Assembly (NCBI GenBank): GCA_963722665.1
Contig: CAVRNW010000042.1
Location: 49,458 to 113,457, forward strand
DNA length: 64,000 bases
Reading direction: 5' to 3'
From: Site-B1 sp963722665
Lineage (GTDB): Bacteria; Bacteroidota; Bacteroidia; Flavobacteriales; Flavobacteriaceae
The position numbers and the translations under genes were made by a program. Positions 27,966 to 36,160 of this stretch are shown here, one piece after another. Under the pieces are notes generated by a model that ran no database searches, was not told where the DNA came from, and saw only the letters and a list, made by a program, of their open reading frames with translations. The stretch's first letter is position 1, and every line of letters begins with the position of its first letter.

Positions 27966-28779
27966 TTATTTTTTCCAAGTTTAAGATCTCTTCGGCCCTT
28001 AAATTTTCAATTATATATACATGGCCTATATTGGACATATCATTAAAAAGCTTAACAGATATTTCATAAAAATCTTCGGCATTATCAAGATGAAAAGAAA
28101 TGACATGACCTATTTGAATACCTTTAGGAAAAATAGTAGATCGTCCACCAGTAATTATAGTATCGCCAATTTGAATCGGGGCAATTTTGGGAACATCCAT
28201 CAATTGAACAATTTCAGGCGATATTCCATCCCATAAAAGAGTGCCAAAATGATCTGTATTTTTCAGTTGTGCATTGATTCTGCTTTTCGTATTTAATATT
28301 GAAACAACTCTTGAAAAGCTATTTGAAGTATTATCAATTATTCCAATTAAACCTTTTGAAGTCATGACCCCAAAATCTTGTTTTATGCCGTCTTCTTCCC
28401 CCTTATCAATAAGCAAGGAATTATTACTGCTGCTGTAACTATTTTTTATTAGAGATGCAGGAATGAATTTAAATCCATTTGAGTAGATAGATGTGTCAAT
28501 TAGCACTGAATCTAAACCAGAACTATCCTGATTAAATAGCACATTCCTTAACCGGTTATTTTCTTCTATTAAGATCTGATTTTTCTTTTTTAAATCAAAG
28601 TATTGTGAAATATTGTGAGCAGAATTATAAATGCCGCCACTTAAGAAATTGGCAGAACCTATGAATTTACTTTTGTGGTATGAATGAGATTGGATTGTTA
28701 GAAATAAAGAGATAATGAACAGCAACAGAAACAAAAGAAAATTCTTGTTTCTGATTATAAAATTAATTATTTGTTGCAT
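27958..28779 (-). CDS. mreC: rod shape-determining protein MreC
   Basis: A 273-residue protein with a short N-terminal cytoplasmic part, one membrane helix (about residues 12-29), a coiled-coil segment (about 60-85, LKKKNQILIEENNRLRNVLF) and the periplasmic beta-barrel domain with the family's GLIGIIDNTSNSFSRVVSIL near 142-161. MreC is the periplasmic scaffold that activates PBP2. It follows mreB by 10 bases and overlaps mreD by 8. Confidence 0.93.
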   Translation of the reverse strand: MQQIINFIIRNKNFLLFLLLFIISLFLTIQSHSYHKSKFIGSANFLSGGIYNSAHNISQYFDLKKKNQILIEENNRLRNVLFNQDSSGLDSVLIDTSIYSNGFKFIPASLIKNSYSSSNNSLLIDKGEEDGIKQDFGVMTSKGLIGIIDNTSNSFSRVVSILNTKSRINAQLKNTDHFGTLLWDGISPEIVQLMDVPKIAPIQIGDTIITGGRSTIFPKGIQIGHVISFHLDNAEDFYEISVKLFNDMSNIGHVYIIENLRAEEILNLEKINE

Positions 28780-28789
28780 TATTTAAATT

Positions 28790-29818
28790 CTATTTAATCA
28801 AAACACTCTTGAATTTGACTAAATTCTTTAAGGTTATGCCGGTTCCTCTTACAACCGCTCTTAATGGATCTTCTGCAATATAAACAGGCAGATCTGTTTT
28901 TTGAGACAGACGTTTGTCCAAACCGCGAAGCATAGAGCCTCCACCGGCTAAATAAATTCCGGTATTATAGATGTCAGCAGCTAATTCGGGAGGTGTTTGT
29001 GATAAGGTTTCCATGACAGCATCTTCTATCCTTAAAATAGATTTGTCAAGGGCTTTAGCAATCTCCCTGAAAGATATTTGAACTTGCTTTGGTTTTCCGG
29101 TCAAAAGATCTCTTCCTTGCACACTCATATCTTCAGGAGGCAATTCCAGATCTTCCGTTGCGGCACCTATTTGAATCTTTATTTTTTCTGCAGTACGTTC
29201 ACCAACATATAGATTGTGTTGTGTTCTCATGTAATACACAATATCGTTGGTAAATACATCACCAGCCACTTTAACCGATTTATCACAGACAATACCACCT
29301 AAGGCAATAACCGCAATTTCTGTAGTTCCTCCTCCTATATCCACGATCATGTTTCCTTTAGGTTGCATAATATCCACTCCAATACCAATGGCAGCAGCCA
29401 TAGGTTCATGGATCAGGTAAACTTCTTTTCCATTAACCCGCTCGGCACTTTCTCTTACCGCTCGCATTTCCACTTCTGTGATTCCGGAAGGAATACAAAT
29501 AACCATACGTAGCGCAGGAGTAAAGAATTTCTTCTTCAGTGCAGGAATGTTCTTTATGAACATATTTATCATTTGCTCTGAAGCATCAAAATCTGCAATC
29601 ACCCCATCCTTTAATGGTCTGATAGTTTTGATATTTTCATGTGTTTTGCCTTGCATCATGCTGGCTTCTTTACCAACTGCAATTATTTTTCCAGTAATTC
29701 TATCTCGAGCTACTATTGAAGGACTATCCACAACAACCTTGTCGTTATGAATAATTAAAGTATTTGCTGTACCTAGGTCAATTGCTATATCTTCTGTTAG
29801 GAAGTCAAAAAATCCCAT
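28790..29818 (-). CDS. mreB: rod shape-determining actin homologue MreB
   Basis: A 342-residue actin-fold ATPase. It shows the phosphate-1 loop DLGTANTLI (about residues 14-22), IHEPMAAAIGIGVD, the phosphate-2 motif MIVDIGGGTTEIAVIALGGI and the adenosine motif IYLAGGGSMLRGLDKRL. It forms membrane-bound filaments that guide lateral wall synthesis. It is the first gene of the rod operon, 53 bases after purH, so transcription may come partly from purH. No clear TAnnTTTG box lies in that gap. Confidence 0.97.
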   Translation of the reverse strand: MGFFDFLTEDIAIDLGTANTLIIHNDKVVVDSPSIVARDRITGKIIAVGKEASMMQGKTHENIKTIRPLKDGVIADFDASEQMINMFIKNIPALKKKFFTPALRMVICIPSGITEVEMRAVRESAERVNGKEVYLIHEPMAAAIGIGVDIMQPKGNMIVDIGGGTTEIAVIALGGIVCDKSVKVAGDVFTNDIVYYMRTQHNLYVGERTAEKIKIQIGAATEDLELPPEDMSVQGRDLLTGKPKQVQISFREIAKALDKSILRIEDAVMETLSQTPPELAADIYNTGIYLAGGGSMLRGLDKRLSQKTDLPVYIAEDPLRAVVRGTGITLKNLVKFKSVLIK

Positions 29819-29871
29819 ATTTTTTATGCCTGATTATTGAGGTTATTTTTAATGTGGTAAAAGTAATAAAA

Positions 29872-31404
29872 TTAATGCTTAAAATGACGTGTTCCTGTAA
29901 ATACCATTGCAACATCATTTTCATTACAATAATCAATGCTTAATTGATCTTTAATTGAACCTCCTGGTTGTATAACGGCCTTAATACCAGCTTTATTGGC
30001 TATCTCAACACAATCTGGAAAAGGAAAGAATGCATCACTTGCCATAACAGCACCTTTAAGATCGAATTTAAACGATTGCGCTTTATGGATGGATTGGTTT
30101 AATGCATCTACACGACTTGTTTGTCCGGTGCCACTTGCGCATAATTGTTTGTTTTTAACTAAAACGATTGTATTGGATTTGGTATGCTTGCATATTTTTG
30201 AAGCAAATATAAGATCTTCCTGTTCTGCTTTTGTTGGTTTTGATTTTGTGACATATTTCAATTCTTTGATAGAATCAGTTTTGTGATCTCTATCCTGAAC
30301 CAATGCTCCATTTAAGCAAGATCTTACAATAGTTGCTGAAAGTTCAACATCTTTCAATATCAGGATAATTCTATTTTTCTTGCCTTTTAGAATCTCTAAG
30401 GCTTCGGCTGAATACGATGGTGCAATGACCACTTCGCAGAATAACTTATGTATTTCATTTGCTGTTGCCTTATCTATTTCTTTATTACTGATTAATATGC
30501 CGCCAAAAGCAGAAACAGGATCACCGGCAAGGGCATCTGTGTATGCTTGATGAAGAGTCGGTCTGGAGGCAAATCCGCAGGCATTATTGTGCTTTAATAT
30601 AGCAAATGTTGGCCCTTCATTTTTAAATTCAATCATCAAGTTAACTGCCGCATCAACATCCAACAAGTTATTATAGCTAAGTTCCTTTCCATGTAATTTG
30701 GTGAACATGGCATCAAAATCACCAAAGAAAAATCCTTTTTGATGTGGGTTCTCGCCATAACGCAAAACTTTTCCCTGAGTTTCACTTATTTTTAAAGAGG
30801 CAATTTCATGATCCCTATTAAAATAATTGAAAATCGCGGTGTCATAATTCGAAGACACATTAAATGCTTTTGCAGCAAATTGTTTTCTTTCTTCCTCACT
30901 TAAAACACCTTTGTTTTCTGTAATCAGTTTCAAAATTCCCGGATAATCATCAACTGAAGAAACACAAACAACATCTCTGTAATTCTTGGCAGCGGCTCTA
31001 ATCAGTGAAATACCTCCAATATCAATTTTTTCAATGATATCCAGATGGCTTGCTCCCGAAGCAACGGTTTTTTCAAAAGGGTATAGATCAACAATGACCA
31101 GATCAATTTGTGGGATTTCATATTCTTCAAGTTCTGCAATGTCCTTTTCATTGTTCTGCCTGTTCAATATGCCGCCAAACACTTTAGGATGAAGCGTTTT
31201 AACTCGTCCACCAAGAATGGATGGATACGAGGTGACCTCTTCAACCGGAGTGACTTCAACGCCGAGGTCATTTATGAATTTTTGTGTACCTCCTGTGGAA
31301 TAGATAGTTACATTTAATTTATCCAGTTGGTGTATAATAGGTTCTAATCCGTCTTTGTTGAATACTGAAATTAATGCTGATTTGATCGTTTTTCTGTGGC
31401 TCAT
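29872..31404 (-). CDS. purH: bifunctional AICAR transformylase / IMP cyclohydrolase PurH
   Basis: A 510-residue enzyme for the last two steps of IMP synthesis. The N-terminal MGS-like IMP cyclohydrolase domain (about 1-190) has SVFNKDGLEPIIHQL, STGGTQKFI and the LGGRVKTLHPKVFGGIL loop. The AICARFT domain follows with RYGENPHQKGFFFGD, the catalytic LKHNNACGFA region, and DAFFPFPDCVE near the C-terminus. Length matches the family. It lies upstream of mreB on the same strand and has its own promoter-like sequence at 31449-31477. Confidence 0.96.
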   Translation of the reverse strand: MSHRKTIKSALISVFNKDGLEPIIHQLDKLNVTIYSTGGTQKFINDLGVEVTPVEEVTSYPSILGGRVKTLHPKVFGGILNRQNNEKDIAELEEYEIPQIDLVIVDLYPFEKTVASGASHLDIIEKIDIGGISLIRAAAKNYRDVVCVSSVDDYPGILKLITENKGVLSEEERKQFAAKAFNVSSNYDTAIFNYFNRDHEIASLKISETQGKVLRYGENPHQKGFFFGDFDAMFTKLHGKELSYNNLLDVDAAVNLMIEFKNEGPTFAILKHNNACGFASRPTLHQAYTDALAGDPVSAFGGILISNKEIDKATANEIHKLFCEVVIAPSYSAEALEILKGKKNRIILILKDVELSATIVRSCLNGALVQDRDHKTDSIKELKYVTKSKPTKAEQEDLIFASKICKHTKSNTIVLVKNKQLCASGTGQTSRVDALNQSIHKAQSFKFDLKGAVMASDAFFPFPDCVEIANKAGIKAVIQPGGSIKDQLSIDYCNENDVAMVFTGTRHFKH

Positions 31405-31448
31405 TGTTATTTAGATCTTATTTTGAATGTTGCAATTTTAATTTTTAT

Positions 31449-31477
31449 CAAAATTACATATTTACCATTAAAGTCAA
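31449..31477 (-). promoter_or_regulatory. promoter for purH (and possibly the rod operon)
   Basis: On the minus strand TTGAC starts at 31477 and TAATTTTG at 31456, giving TTG-N18-TAnnTTTG. The -7 element is 45 bases before the purH ATG. The intergenic region is divergent, with the permease genes on the other side. Confidence 0.6.
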
Positions 31478-31559
31478 CAGGTTAAATGACCTTGTACATT
31501 AGTTTTTTTGTAACAATTGTTAATAAAAAACGTCATATCTTTATTCCAATAAAAAGGGC

Positions 31560-32813
31560 ATGTTTTTATACTTACGTTTAATTAAAGAAAGCTTTTATTT
31601 TGCAATAAGTGCACTAAGGAATAATAAATTAAGAACCTTTCTGTCCCTTTTAGGTGTAACCGTTGGTATTTTTTCTATAATTGCTGTTTTGGCAGCTGTT
31701 GATTCCTTGGACAGGCAAATAAAAGATCAATTAAGTGGCTTGGATAAAAACACCATGTATTTAGCCAAATTTTCATTCGGACCAACAGACGTGCCTAGAT
31801 GGAAGAGACAGAATTTTCCTGAAGTCACTTATGATGAGTTTAAATATTTAAAAGAATCTCTCCCGGATGCTGAACATGTTGCCTACCAATTATTTGTTAA
31901 CAGGGAAAGCATTAAATACGAGTCAAATTCCGTTAGTAATGTAAATGTAGTGCCTGTTTCAAAAGAATTTTCTGATATTCAGGTTTTGAAATTTTCAAAA
32001 GGACGATTTTATAACGAATCGGAATCAAATTCCGGAACACCTCTCGCAGTAATTGGTGATGAAATTGCGAGATCACTTTTTGGTGATAGTGAACCTATTG
32101 GAAAACGTGTACGTTTGTACGGACAGCGATTCACTGTTATTGGTGTGGTAAATAAACAAGGTTCAGGATTTTTAGGAGACAGTAATGATATTTCTGTGTT
32201 TATACCTGCCAATTATTTGAGAAATCGATTTGGGGACAATGATGACAGAATGAACCATGTCATAATTATAAAGCCTAAGCTTGGAGTTGATTTGGCGGGC
32301 TTAAAGTCTGAAATAACACAAAAATTAAGAGTTAGGAGAGGAATGAAGGCAGATGCAGGCGATAATTTCTTTGTAAATATATTGACCGGATTAACTGATT
32401 TTATTGATGGGATAATTGGTTTTATGAATACTATAGGATGGGTGATAAGCGGATTTTCGCTGTTAGTTGGTGGATTTGGAATTGCTAATATTATGTTTGT
32501 AAGTGTAAAAGAACGGACCAATTTAATAGGTATTCAAAAGTCACTTGGGGCAAAAAATAAATTCATTCTGTTTCAGTTTTTATTTGAAGCTATCATTTTG
32601 GCAATAGTTGGAGGATTAGTTGGTCTCTTTTTGGTTTGGATCATAATCATCGGACTCTCTCAAATAGTTGACGATTTTGAGTTTGTTTTATCCGGATTTA
32701 ATATATTTTTAGGATTTTCGTTATCGACATTAATTGGATTATTATCTGGTGTAATTCCGGCCATATCAGCCTCAAGGTTGGATCCTGTTGAGGCTATAAG
32801 AACGGGAATGTAA
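31560..32813 (+). CDS. MacB/FtsX-type ABC transporter permease (copy 1)
   Basis: A 417-residue permease: N-terminal helix with NNKLRTFLSLLGVT and GIFSIIAVLAAVDSL (about residues 20-50), a large periplasmic MacB_PCD domain (about 55-265), and three C-terminal helices of the FtsX domain (about 285-405) with GFGIANIMFVSVKERTNLIG and SRLDPVEAIRTGM at the end. Such proteins couple ATP hydrolysis to mechanical work in the periplasm (lipoprotein or peptide extrusion). No ATPase gene is adjacent. It lies 21 bases before a clear paralogue and is divergent from purH. Confidence 0.9.
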   Translation: MFLYLRLIKESFYFAISALRNNKLRTFLSLLGVTVGIFSIIAVLAAVDSLDRQIKDQLSGLDKNTMYLAKFSFGPTDVPRWKRQNFPEVTYDEFKYLKESLPDAEHVAYQLFVNRESIKYESNSVSNVNVVPVSKEFSDIQVLKFSKGRFYNESESNSGTPLAVIGDEIARSLFGDSEPIGKRVRLYGQRFTVIGVVNKQGSGFLGDSNDISVFIPANYLRNRFGDNDDRMNHVIIIKPKLGVDLAGLKSEITQKLRVRRGMKADAGDNFFVNILTGLTDFIDGIIGFMNTIGWVISGFSLLVGGFGIANIMFVSVKERTNLIGIQKSLGAKNKFILFQFLFEAIILAIVGGLVGLFLVWIIIIGLSQIVDDFEFVLSGFNIFLGFSLSTLIGLLSGVIPAISASRLDPVEAIRTGM

Positions 32814-32834
32814 TTTATTTTAATTTTAAGTTGT

Positions 32835-34088
32835 ATGTTATTTTACCTGCGTTTAATTAAAGAAAGTTTTAACTTCGCAATTAGTGCCTTGAGTAATAAT
32901 AAGTTAAGGACATTTTTGTCCCTGCTTGGTGTTACAATTGGTATATTTTCTATAATAGCCGTTTTAGCCGCTGTGGACTCTTTAAAACAGGAAATAAAAG
33001 GCAGCATCAGTTCTCTTGATAACAGCACACTTTATATCATGCGTTTTTCATTTGGGCCATCTACAATTCCGCAATGGAAACGGGAACAATTCCCGGATGT
33101 AACCTTTGATGAATACCAGTTTATTGCCAACAAGATTCCTAATGTTGCAGCCGCTACTTTTCAATTAAATGTTGGTGAGGAAACAGTTAAATATCAGGAT
33201 AAGTCCATTACCAATGTTGGAATTGCAGCCATTACCCATGAATATTATGAAATAGAAAGCCTACAAATAGCCCAAGGTCGTTTCTTCAATGAATCGGAGT
33301 CTAATTCTGGAGTTCCGGTTGTCGTTTTAGGTGATGAAGTTGCCAATAGTTTGTTTGGGAATTTTAATCCAATTGGAAAGGAAGTCCGCCTCTACGGCAG
33401 GAAATTCAATGTAATAGGAGTTTTGAAAAAAGAGGGTTCTGGATTATTTGGTGGATCAAAGGATACGGCAGTTTTTGTTCCTGTAAATTTTGTTAGACGA
33501 GTTTATGGGGATAATAATAAGTATGCCTTTCCTGCTATAATGGTTAAACCTGAAAGCGGGATAGATCTGGCAGAATTCAATGCTATGGTCACTCAAAGGC
33601 TAAGGACTTTTAGAGGTCTTAAGCCGGATGAGGTTACCGATTTTTTTGTAAATCAGTTGCAAGGGTTTACAGACTTTATTGATAATATCACCGGACAAAT
33701 GAATGTGTTTGGATGGGTAATAAGTGGATTTTCTCTTTTGGTTGGAGGATTTGGTATTGCGAATATAATGTTTGTAAGTGTCAAGGAGCGAACCAATTTG
33801 ATTGGGATTCAAAAATCACTTGGTGCAAAAAATCGATTTATCCTATTCCAATTTTTGTTTGAAGCTGTTATTTTGGCTGTAATCGGTGGTCTGGTGGGGT
33901 TGTTTTTAGTTTGGATAACTACTATAGGATTGTCTCAAATAACCGGAGATTTTCAATTCATTTTATCCTTAAAGAATATGATCATCGGATTTGTTGTTTC
34001 TACAATAATTGGACTTATTGCAGGTATTTTACCGGCCTTGTCTGCCTCAAGATTAGACCCTGTTGAAGCCATAAGGTCCGGATTTTAA
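32835..34088 (+). CDS. MacB/FtsX-type ABC transporter permease (copy 2)
   Basis: A 417-residue paralogue of the preceding gene and exactly the same length. The N-terminal 50 and the C-terminal 150 residues are nearly identical between the two (shared segments such as GFGIANIMFVSVKERTNLIG, IQKSLGAKN and SRLDPVEAIR), while the periplasmic MacB_PCD domain has diverged. This is a tandem duplication, and the two may form a heterodimeric permease or have different cargo. Its stop overlaps the convergent GAF gene by 4 bases, with no terminator between them. Confidence 0.9.
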   Translation: MLFYLRLIKESFNFAISALSNNKLRTFLSLLGVTIGIFSIIAVLAAVDSLKQEIKGSISSLDNSTLYIMRFSFGPSTIPQWKREQFPDVTFDEYQFIANKIPNVAAATFQLNVGEETVKYQDKSITNVGIAAITHEYYEIESLQIAQGRFFNESESNSGVPVVVLGDEVANSLFGNFNPIGKEVRLYGRKFNVIGVLKKEGSGLFGGSKDTAVFVPVNFVRRVYGDNNKYAFPAIMVKPESGIDLAEFNAMVTQRLRTFRGLKPDEVTDFFVNQLQGFTDFIDNITGQMNVFGWVISGFSLLVGGFGIANIMFVSVKERTNLIGIQKSLGAKNRFILFQFLFEAVILAVIGGLVGLFLVWITTIGLSQITGDFQFILSLKNMIIGFVVSTIIGLIAGILPALSASRLDPVEAIRSGF

Positions 34089-34543
34089 GCCTCTAAGATA
34101 TTAGATACTTCCTGACAAACAAATTCTAAAAAGCGTTCATCTTCATTTGTAAAAGGATCAGGTGTGTTGGAGTCAATATCTATCTGACCAATATTTTCTC
34201 CTTTTAAAAAAATGGGTATGACTATCTCGGCTTTAACTGTAATACTGCATGCAATATAGTTATCTTGATCTGATACATCAGGGACTACAAAATTCTGATT
34301 GCTTAATGCAACCTGACCACAAATTCCCTTTCCAAACGGAATGATGGTATGATCTGTTGGCTCTCCTACATAGGGACCTAATTTCAATTCATTTTTATCA
34401 CCATTTTTAAAATAGAATCCAACCCAATTGTAGTGATCAATTTTACTTTCCAGTAATTGGCAAATTCTTAGCAATCTGCCATTTACAGAATCTTTGTCTG
34501 ATAGTATGTCTAAAACAGCAGGCTTTAAATGGTCAAAAGTCAT
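34085..34543 (-). CDS. GAF-domain protein, free-methionine-(R)-sulfoxide reductase-like
   Basis: A 152-residue single GAF domain resembling MsrC/fRMsr: HYNWVGFYFKNGD (about 37-49), LGPYVGEPT, GKGICGQVA (Cys75) and DQDNYIACSITVKAEIVIPI (Cys99). Known fRMsr enzymes reduce free methionine-R-sulfoxide with three cysteines. Here the two downstream cysteines, including the one matching the catalytic position, are kept, but the first (in the region HTIIPFGKG) is absent. It may use a two-cysteine mechanism or be a GAF protein of other function. It overlaps the convergent permease gene by 4 bases and is divergent from xrtF. Confidence 0.78.
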   Translation of the reverse strand: MTFDHLKPAVLDILSDKDSVNGRLLRICQLLESKIDHYNWVGFYFKNGDKNELKLGPYVGEPTDHTIIPFGKGICGQVALSNQNFVVPDVSDQDNYIACSITVKAEIVIPIFLKGENIGQIDIDSNTPDPFTNEDERFLEFVCQEVSNILEA

Positions 34544-34633
34544 AATGTTGAAAAGTTTTCGTAAATGTATTCAAAAACTTCAAAAAAATATCGACCATTT
34601 ACATAAATTGTGCCGCAATCTAAATTTTAGTGT

Positions 34634-35191
34634 GTGCTGGAACTACTTAAAAAATATAAGCCTGTCGTCAGGTTTATTATAACTTTTCTATCAGTATATA
34701 TAGTGCTTTCTCTAGCATATAAGTTGTATCTGGATTTTTCGGATGGCTCTAAATATTACCCCGATTATTTAACCCATACAGTAGCTAAGCAAAGTCAGGA
34801 TATTTTAAATACGTTTGGATATGAAACGGTCGTTGAACCTCATGCCGATGAACCTACCATGAAAATTATCATTCGTAACAAATATGTTGCCAGGATGGTT
34901 GAAGGTTGCAACTCAATAAGTGTGATCATTTTATTCATTTCTTTTGTAATAGCATTTTCGGGTAAATTTAAAATTACTTTTTTTTACATTTTGGCAGGCA
35001 GTACCTTAATTTATGTGACGAATTTAATACGGATTGCCATCCTTTCAGTTGGATTATTTCATTATCCCTGGAGAAGAGAAATACTTCATATAGTGATCTT
35101 TCCTTCCATTATCTATGGGATGGTGTTCGTTTTATGGATGGTTTGGGTCAATCGGTTCGCTAACTTAAATTCCGGGAATGACAAAAACTAG
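34634..35191 (+). CDS. xrtF: exosortase family protein XrtF
   Basis: A 185-residue membrane protein of the exosortase/archaeosortase fold. The start is GTG at 34634, since an in-frame stop lies just upstream. The catalytic triad is visible: Cys92 in MVEGCNSIS, Arg133 in NLIRIAIL and His152 in REILHIVIF, each at the edge of a membrane helix. It is shorter than EpsH-type exosortases, as expected for the Bacteroidota XrtF branch. Exosortases process proteins with a C-terminal sorting tripartite signal. The next gene overlaps it by 14 bases and matches the known XrtF companion. No candidate substrate is seen nearby. Confidence 0.88.
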   Translation: MLELLKKYKPVVRFIITFLSVYIVLSLAYKLYLDFSDGSKYYPDYLTHTVAKQSQDILNTFGYETVVEPHADEPTMKIIIRNKYVARMVEGCNSISVIILFISFVIAFSGKFKITFFYILAGSTLIYVTNLIRIAILSVGLFHYPWRREILHIVIFPSIIYGMVFVLWMVWVNRFANLNSGNDKN

Positions 35192-35606
35192 TAAATACAT
35201 AGTACTATTTATATTATTTATTCTATTGGCTGCGATAAGATATTTTGAAAATGAATTATTCTATGATCCCTATTTAGTATTTTTTGAAAATGACTATCTA
35301 TATATGGATAATCCAAGGCGTGAAGTTTTAAAATTAACAGCATTTACGACTCTTCGGTATGTATTGAATTCTGTCATTTCCCTTGGGATTCTCTATGTTT
35401 TATTCAGAGACAGGAGTATTATAAAATTCTCTGTTTTTGTATATACAGCGGCATTTGTTGTTTTACTCGCTCTATTTTTGTACTTCGTTTTAAATCCAAG
35501 AAAAGAGGACTATTATCTGTTCTTTAATATCAGACGATTTTTAATTCAGCCTATACTATTATTGTTATTGTTACCTGCTTTTTACTACCATAGACTTAGA
35601 CAATAA
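35178..35606 (+). CDS. exosortase F system-associated membrane protein
   Basis: A 142-residue protein with four hydrophobic helices (about residues 6-22, 58-75, 86-106 and 120-136) and a conserved-looking early segment RYFENELFYDPYLVFFEND. It starts inside the last codons of xrtF (14-base overlap), so the two are translated together. Flavobacterial genomes pair XrtF with a small membrane protein of this kind; its role in sorting is not known. I base the call on size, topology and the coupling. Confidence 0.8.
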   Translation: MTKTSKYIVLFILFILLAAIRYFENELFYDPYLVFFENDYLYMDNPRREVLKLTAFTTLRYVLNSVISLGILYVLFRDRSIIKFSVFVYTAAFVVLLALFLYFVLNPRKEDYYLFFNIRRFLIQPILLLLLLPAFYYHRLRQ

Positions 35607-35663
35607 CTGTTAATCCTTTTATAAAAAATACAGGTCTTGTTGTAATTTTAGTAAATTTACATT

Positions 35664-36086
35664 GTGATTAAACAATTCATACATAAAGTTTTATCTGTGT
35701 TAATGGCACTATTGGTTATGTTTTCTACCGTTTCCTTTACCATAGATATGCACTATTGTGGCGATACCTTGGTTGAAACTGCTATCTTTCATAAAGCAAA
35801 AGGATGTGGTATGGAAATGGATAAAGGTATAGTTAATACTGGGTGTTCTATTACAAAAAAGAATTGTTGCAAAGAGGAACAAATAATAGTTAAAGGTCAG
35901 GACGAATTGAATGTGACAGTTTTCGAAGATCTAAAATTTGATCAACAATCGTTTTTGACAACGTTTATTATCAGCTATTCAAACCTTTTTGAAAGCTTCC
36001 CAAAAGAAATTATCCCTTTCAAGGACTATTCACCTCCAAATCTGATTTCGGACATCCAGGTTTTAGACCAAGTCTTCATAATCTGA
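35664..36086 (+). CDS. HYC_CC_PP-family secreted protein
   Basis: A 140-residue protein starting at GTG 35664 with an N-terminal hydrophobic signal (about 7-25). It has the three features that name the family: His-Tyr-Cys at residues 30-32 (MHYCGD), a Cys-Cys pair at 68-69 (KKNCCKEE) and a Pro-Pro pair near residue 125 (DYSPPNL). More cysteines at 48 and 61 suggest metal binding. Its place just before a copper ATPase, TonB receptor and HMA protein supports a role in copper handling, which is inference. The biochemical function is not known to me. Confidence 0.82.
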   Translation: MIKQFIHKVLSVLMALLVMFSTVSFTIDMHYCGDTLVETAIFHKAKGCGMEMDKGIVNTGCSITKKNCCKEEQIIVKGQDELNVTVFEDLKFDQQSFLTTFIISYSNLFESFPKEIIPFKDYSPPNLISDIQVLDQVFII

Positions 36087-36115
36087 TTTATTAATTGTAT
36101 AAGTGATCTTTTCAC

Positions 36116-36133
36116 GTATTGATCTGTCAATAC
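36116..36133. promoter_or_regulatory. operator-like perfect dyad upstream of the copper ATPase
   Basis: GTATTGA-TCTG-TCAATAC is a perfect 7+7 bp palindrome ending 27 bases before the ATPase ATG. A second short dyad (GTGA/TCAC) lies just upstream at about 36103-36115. There is no T-run after it, so it is more like a protein-binding site than a terminator, although the latter is not excluded. Confidence 0.4.
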
Positions 36134-36160
36134 TATAATTAATATTTCAAATCAAACACA

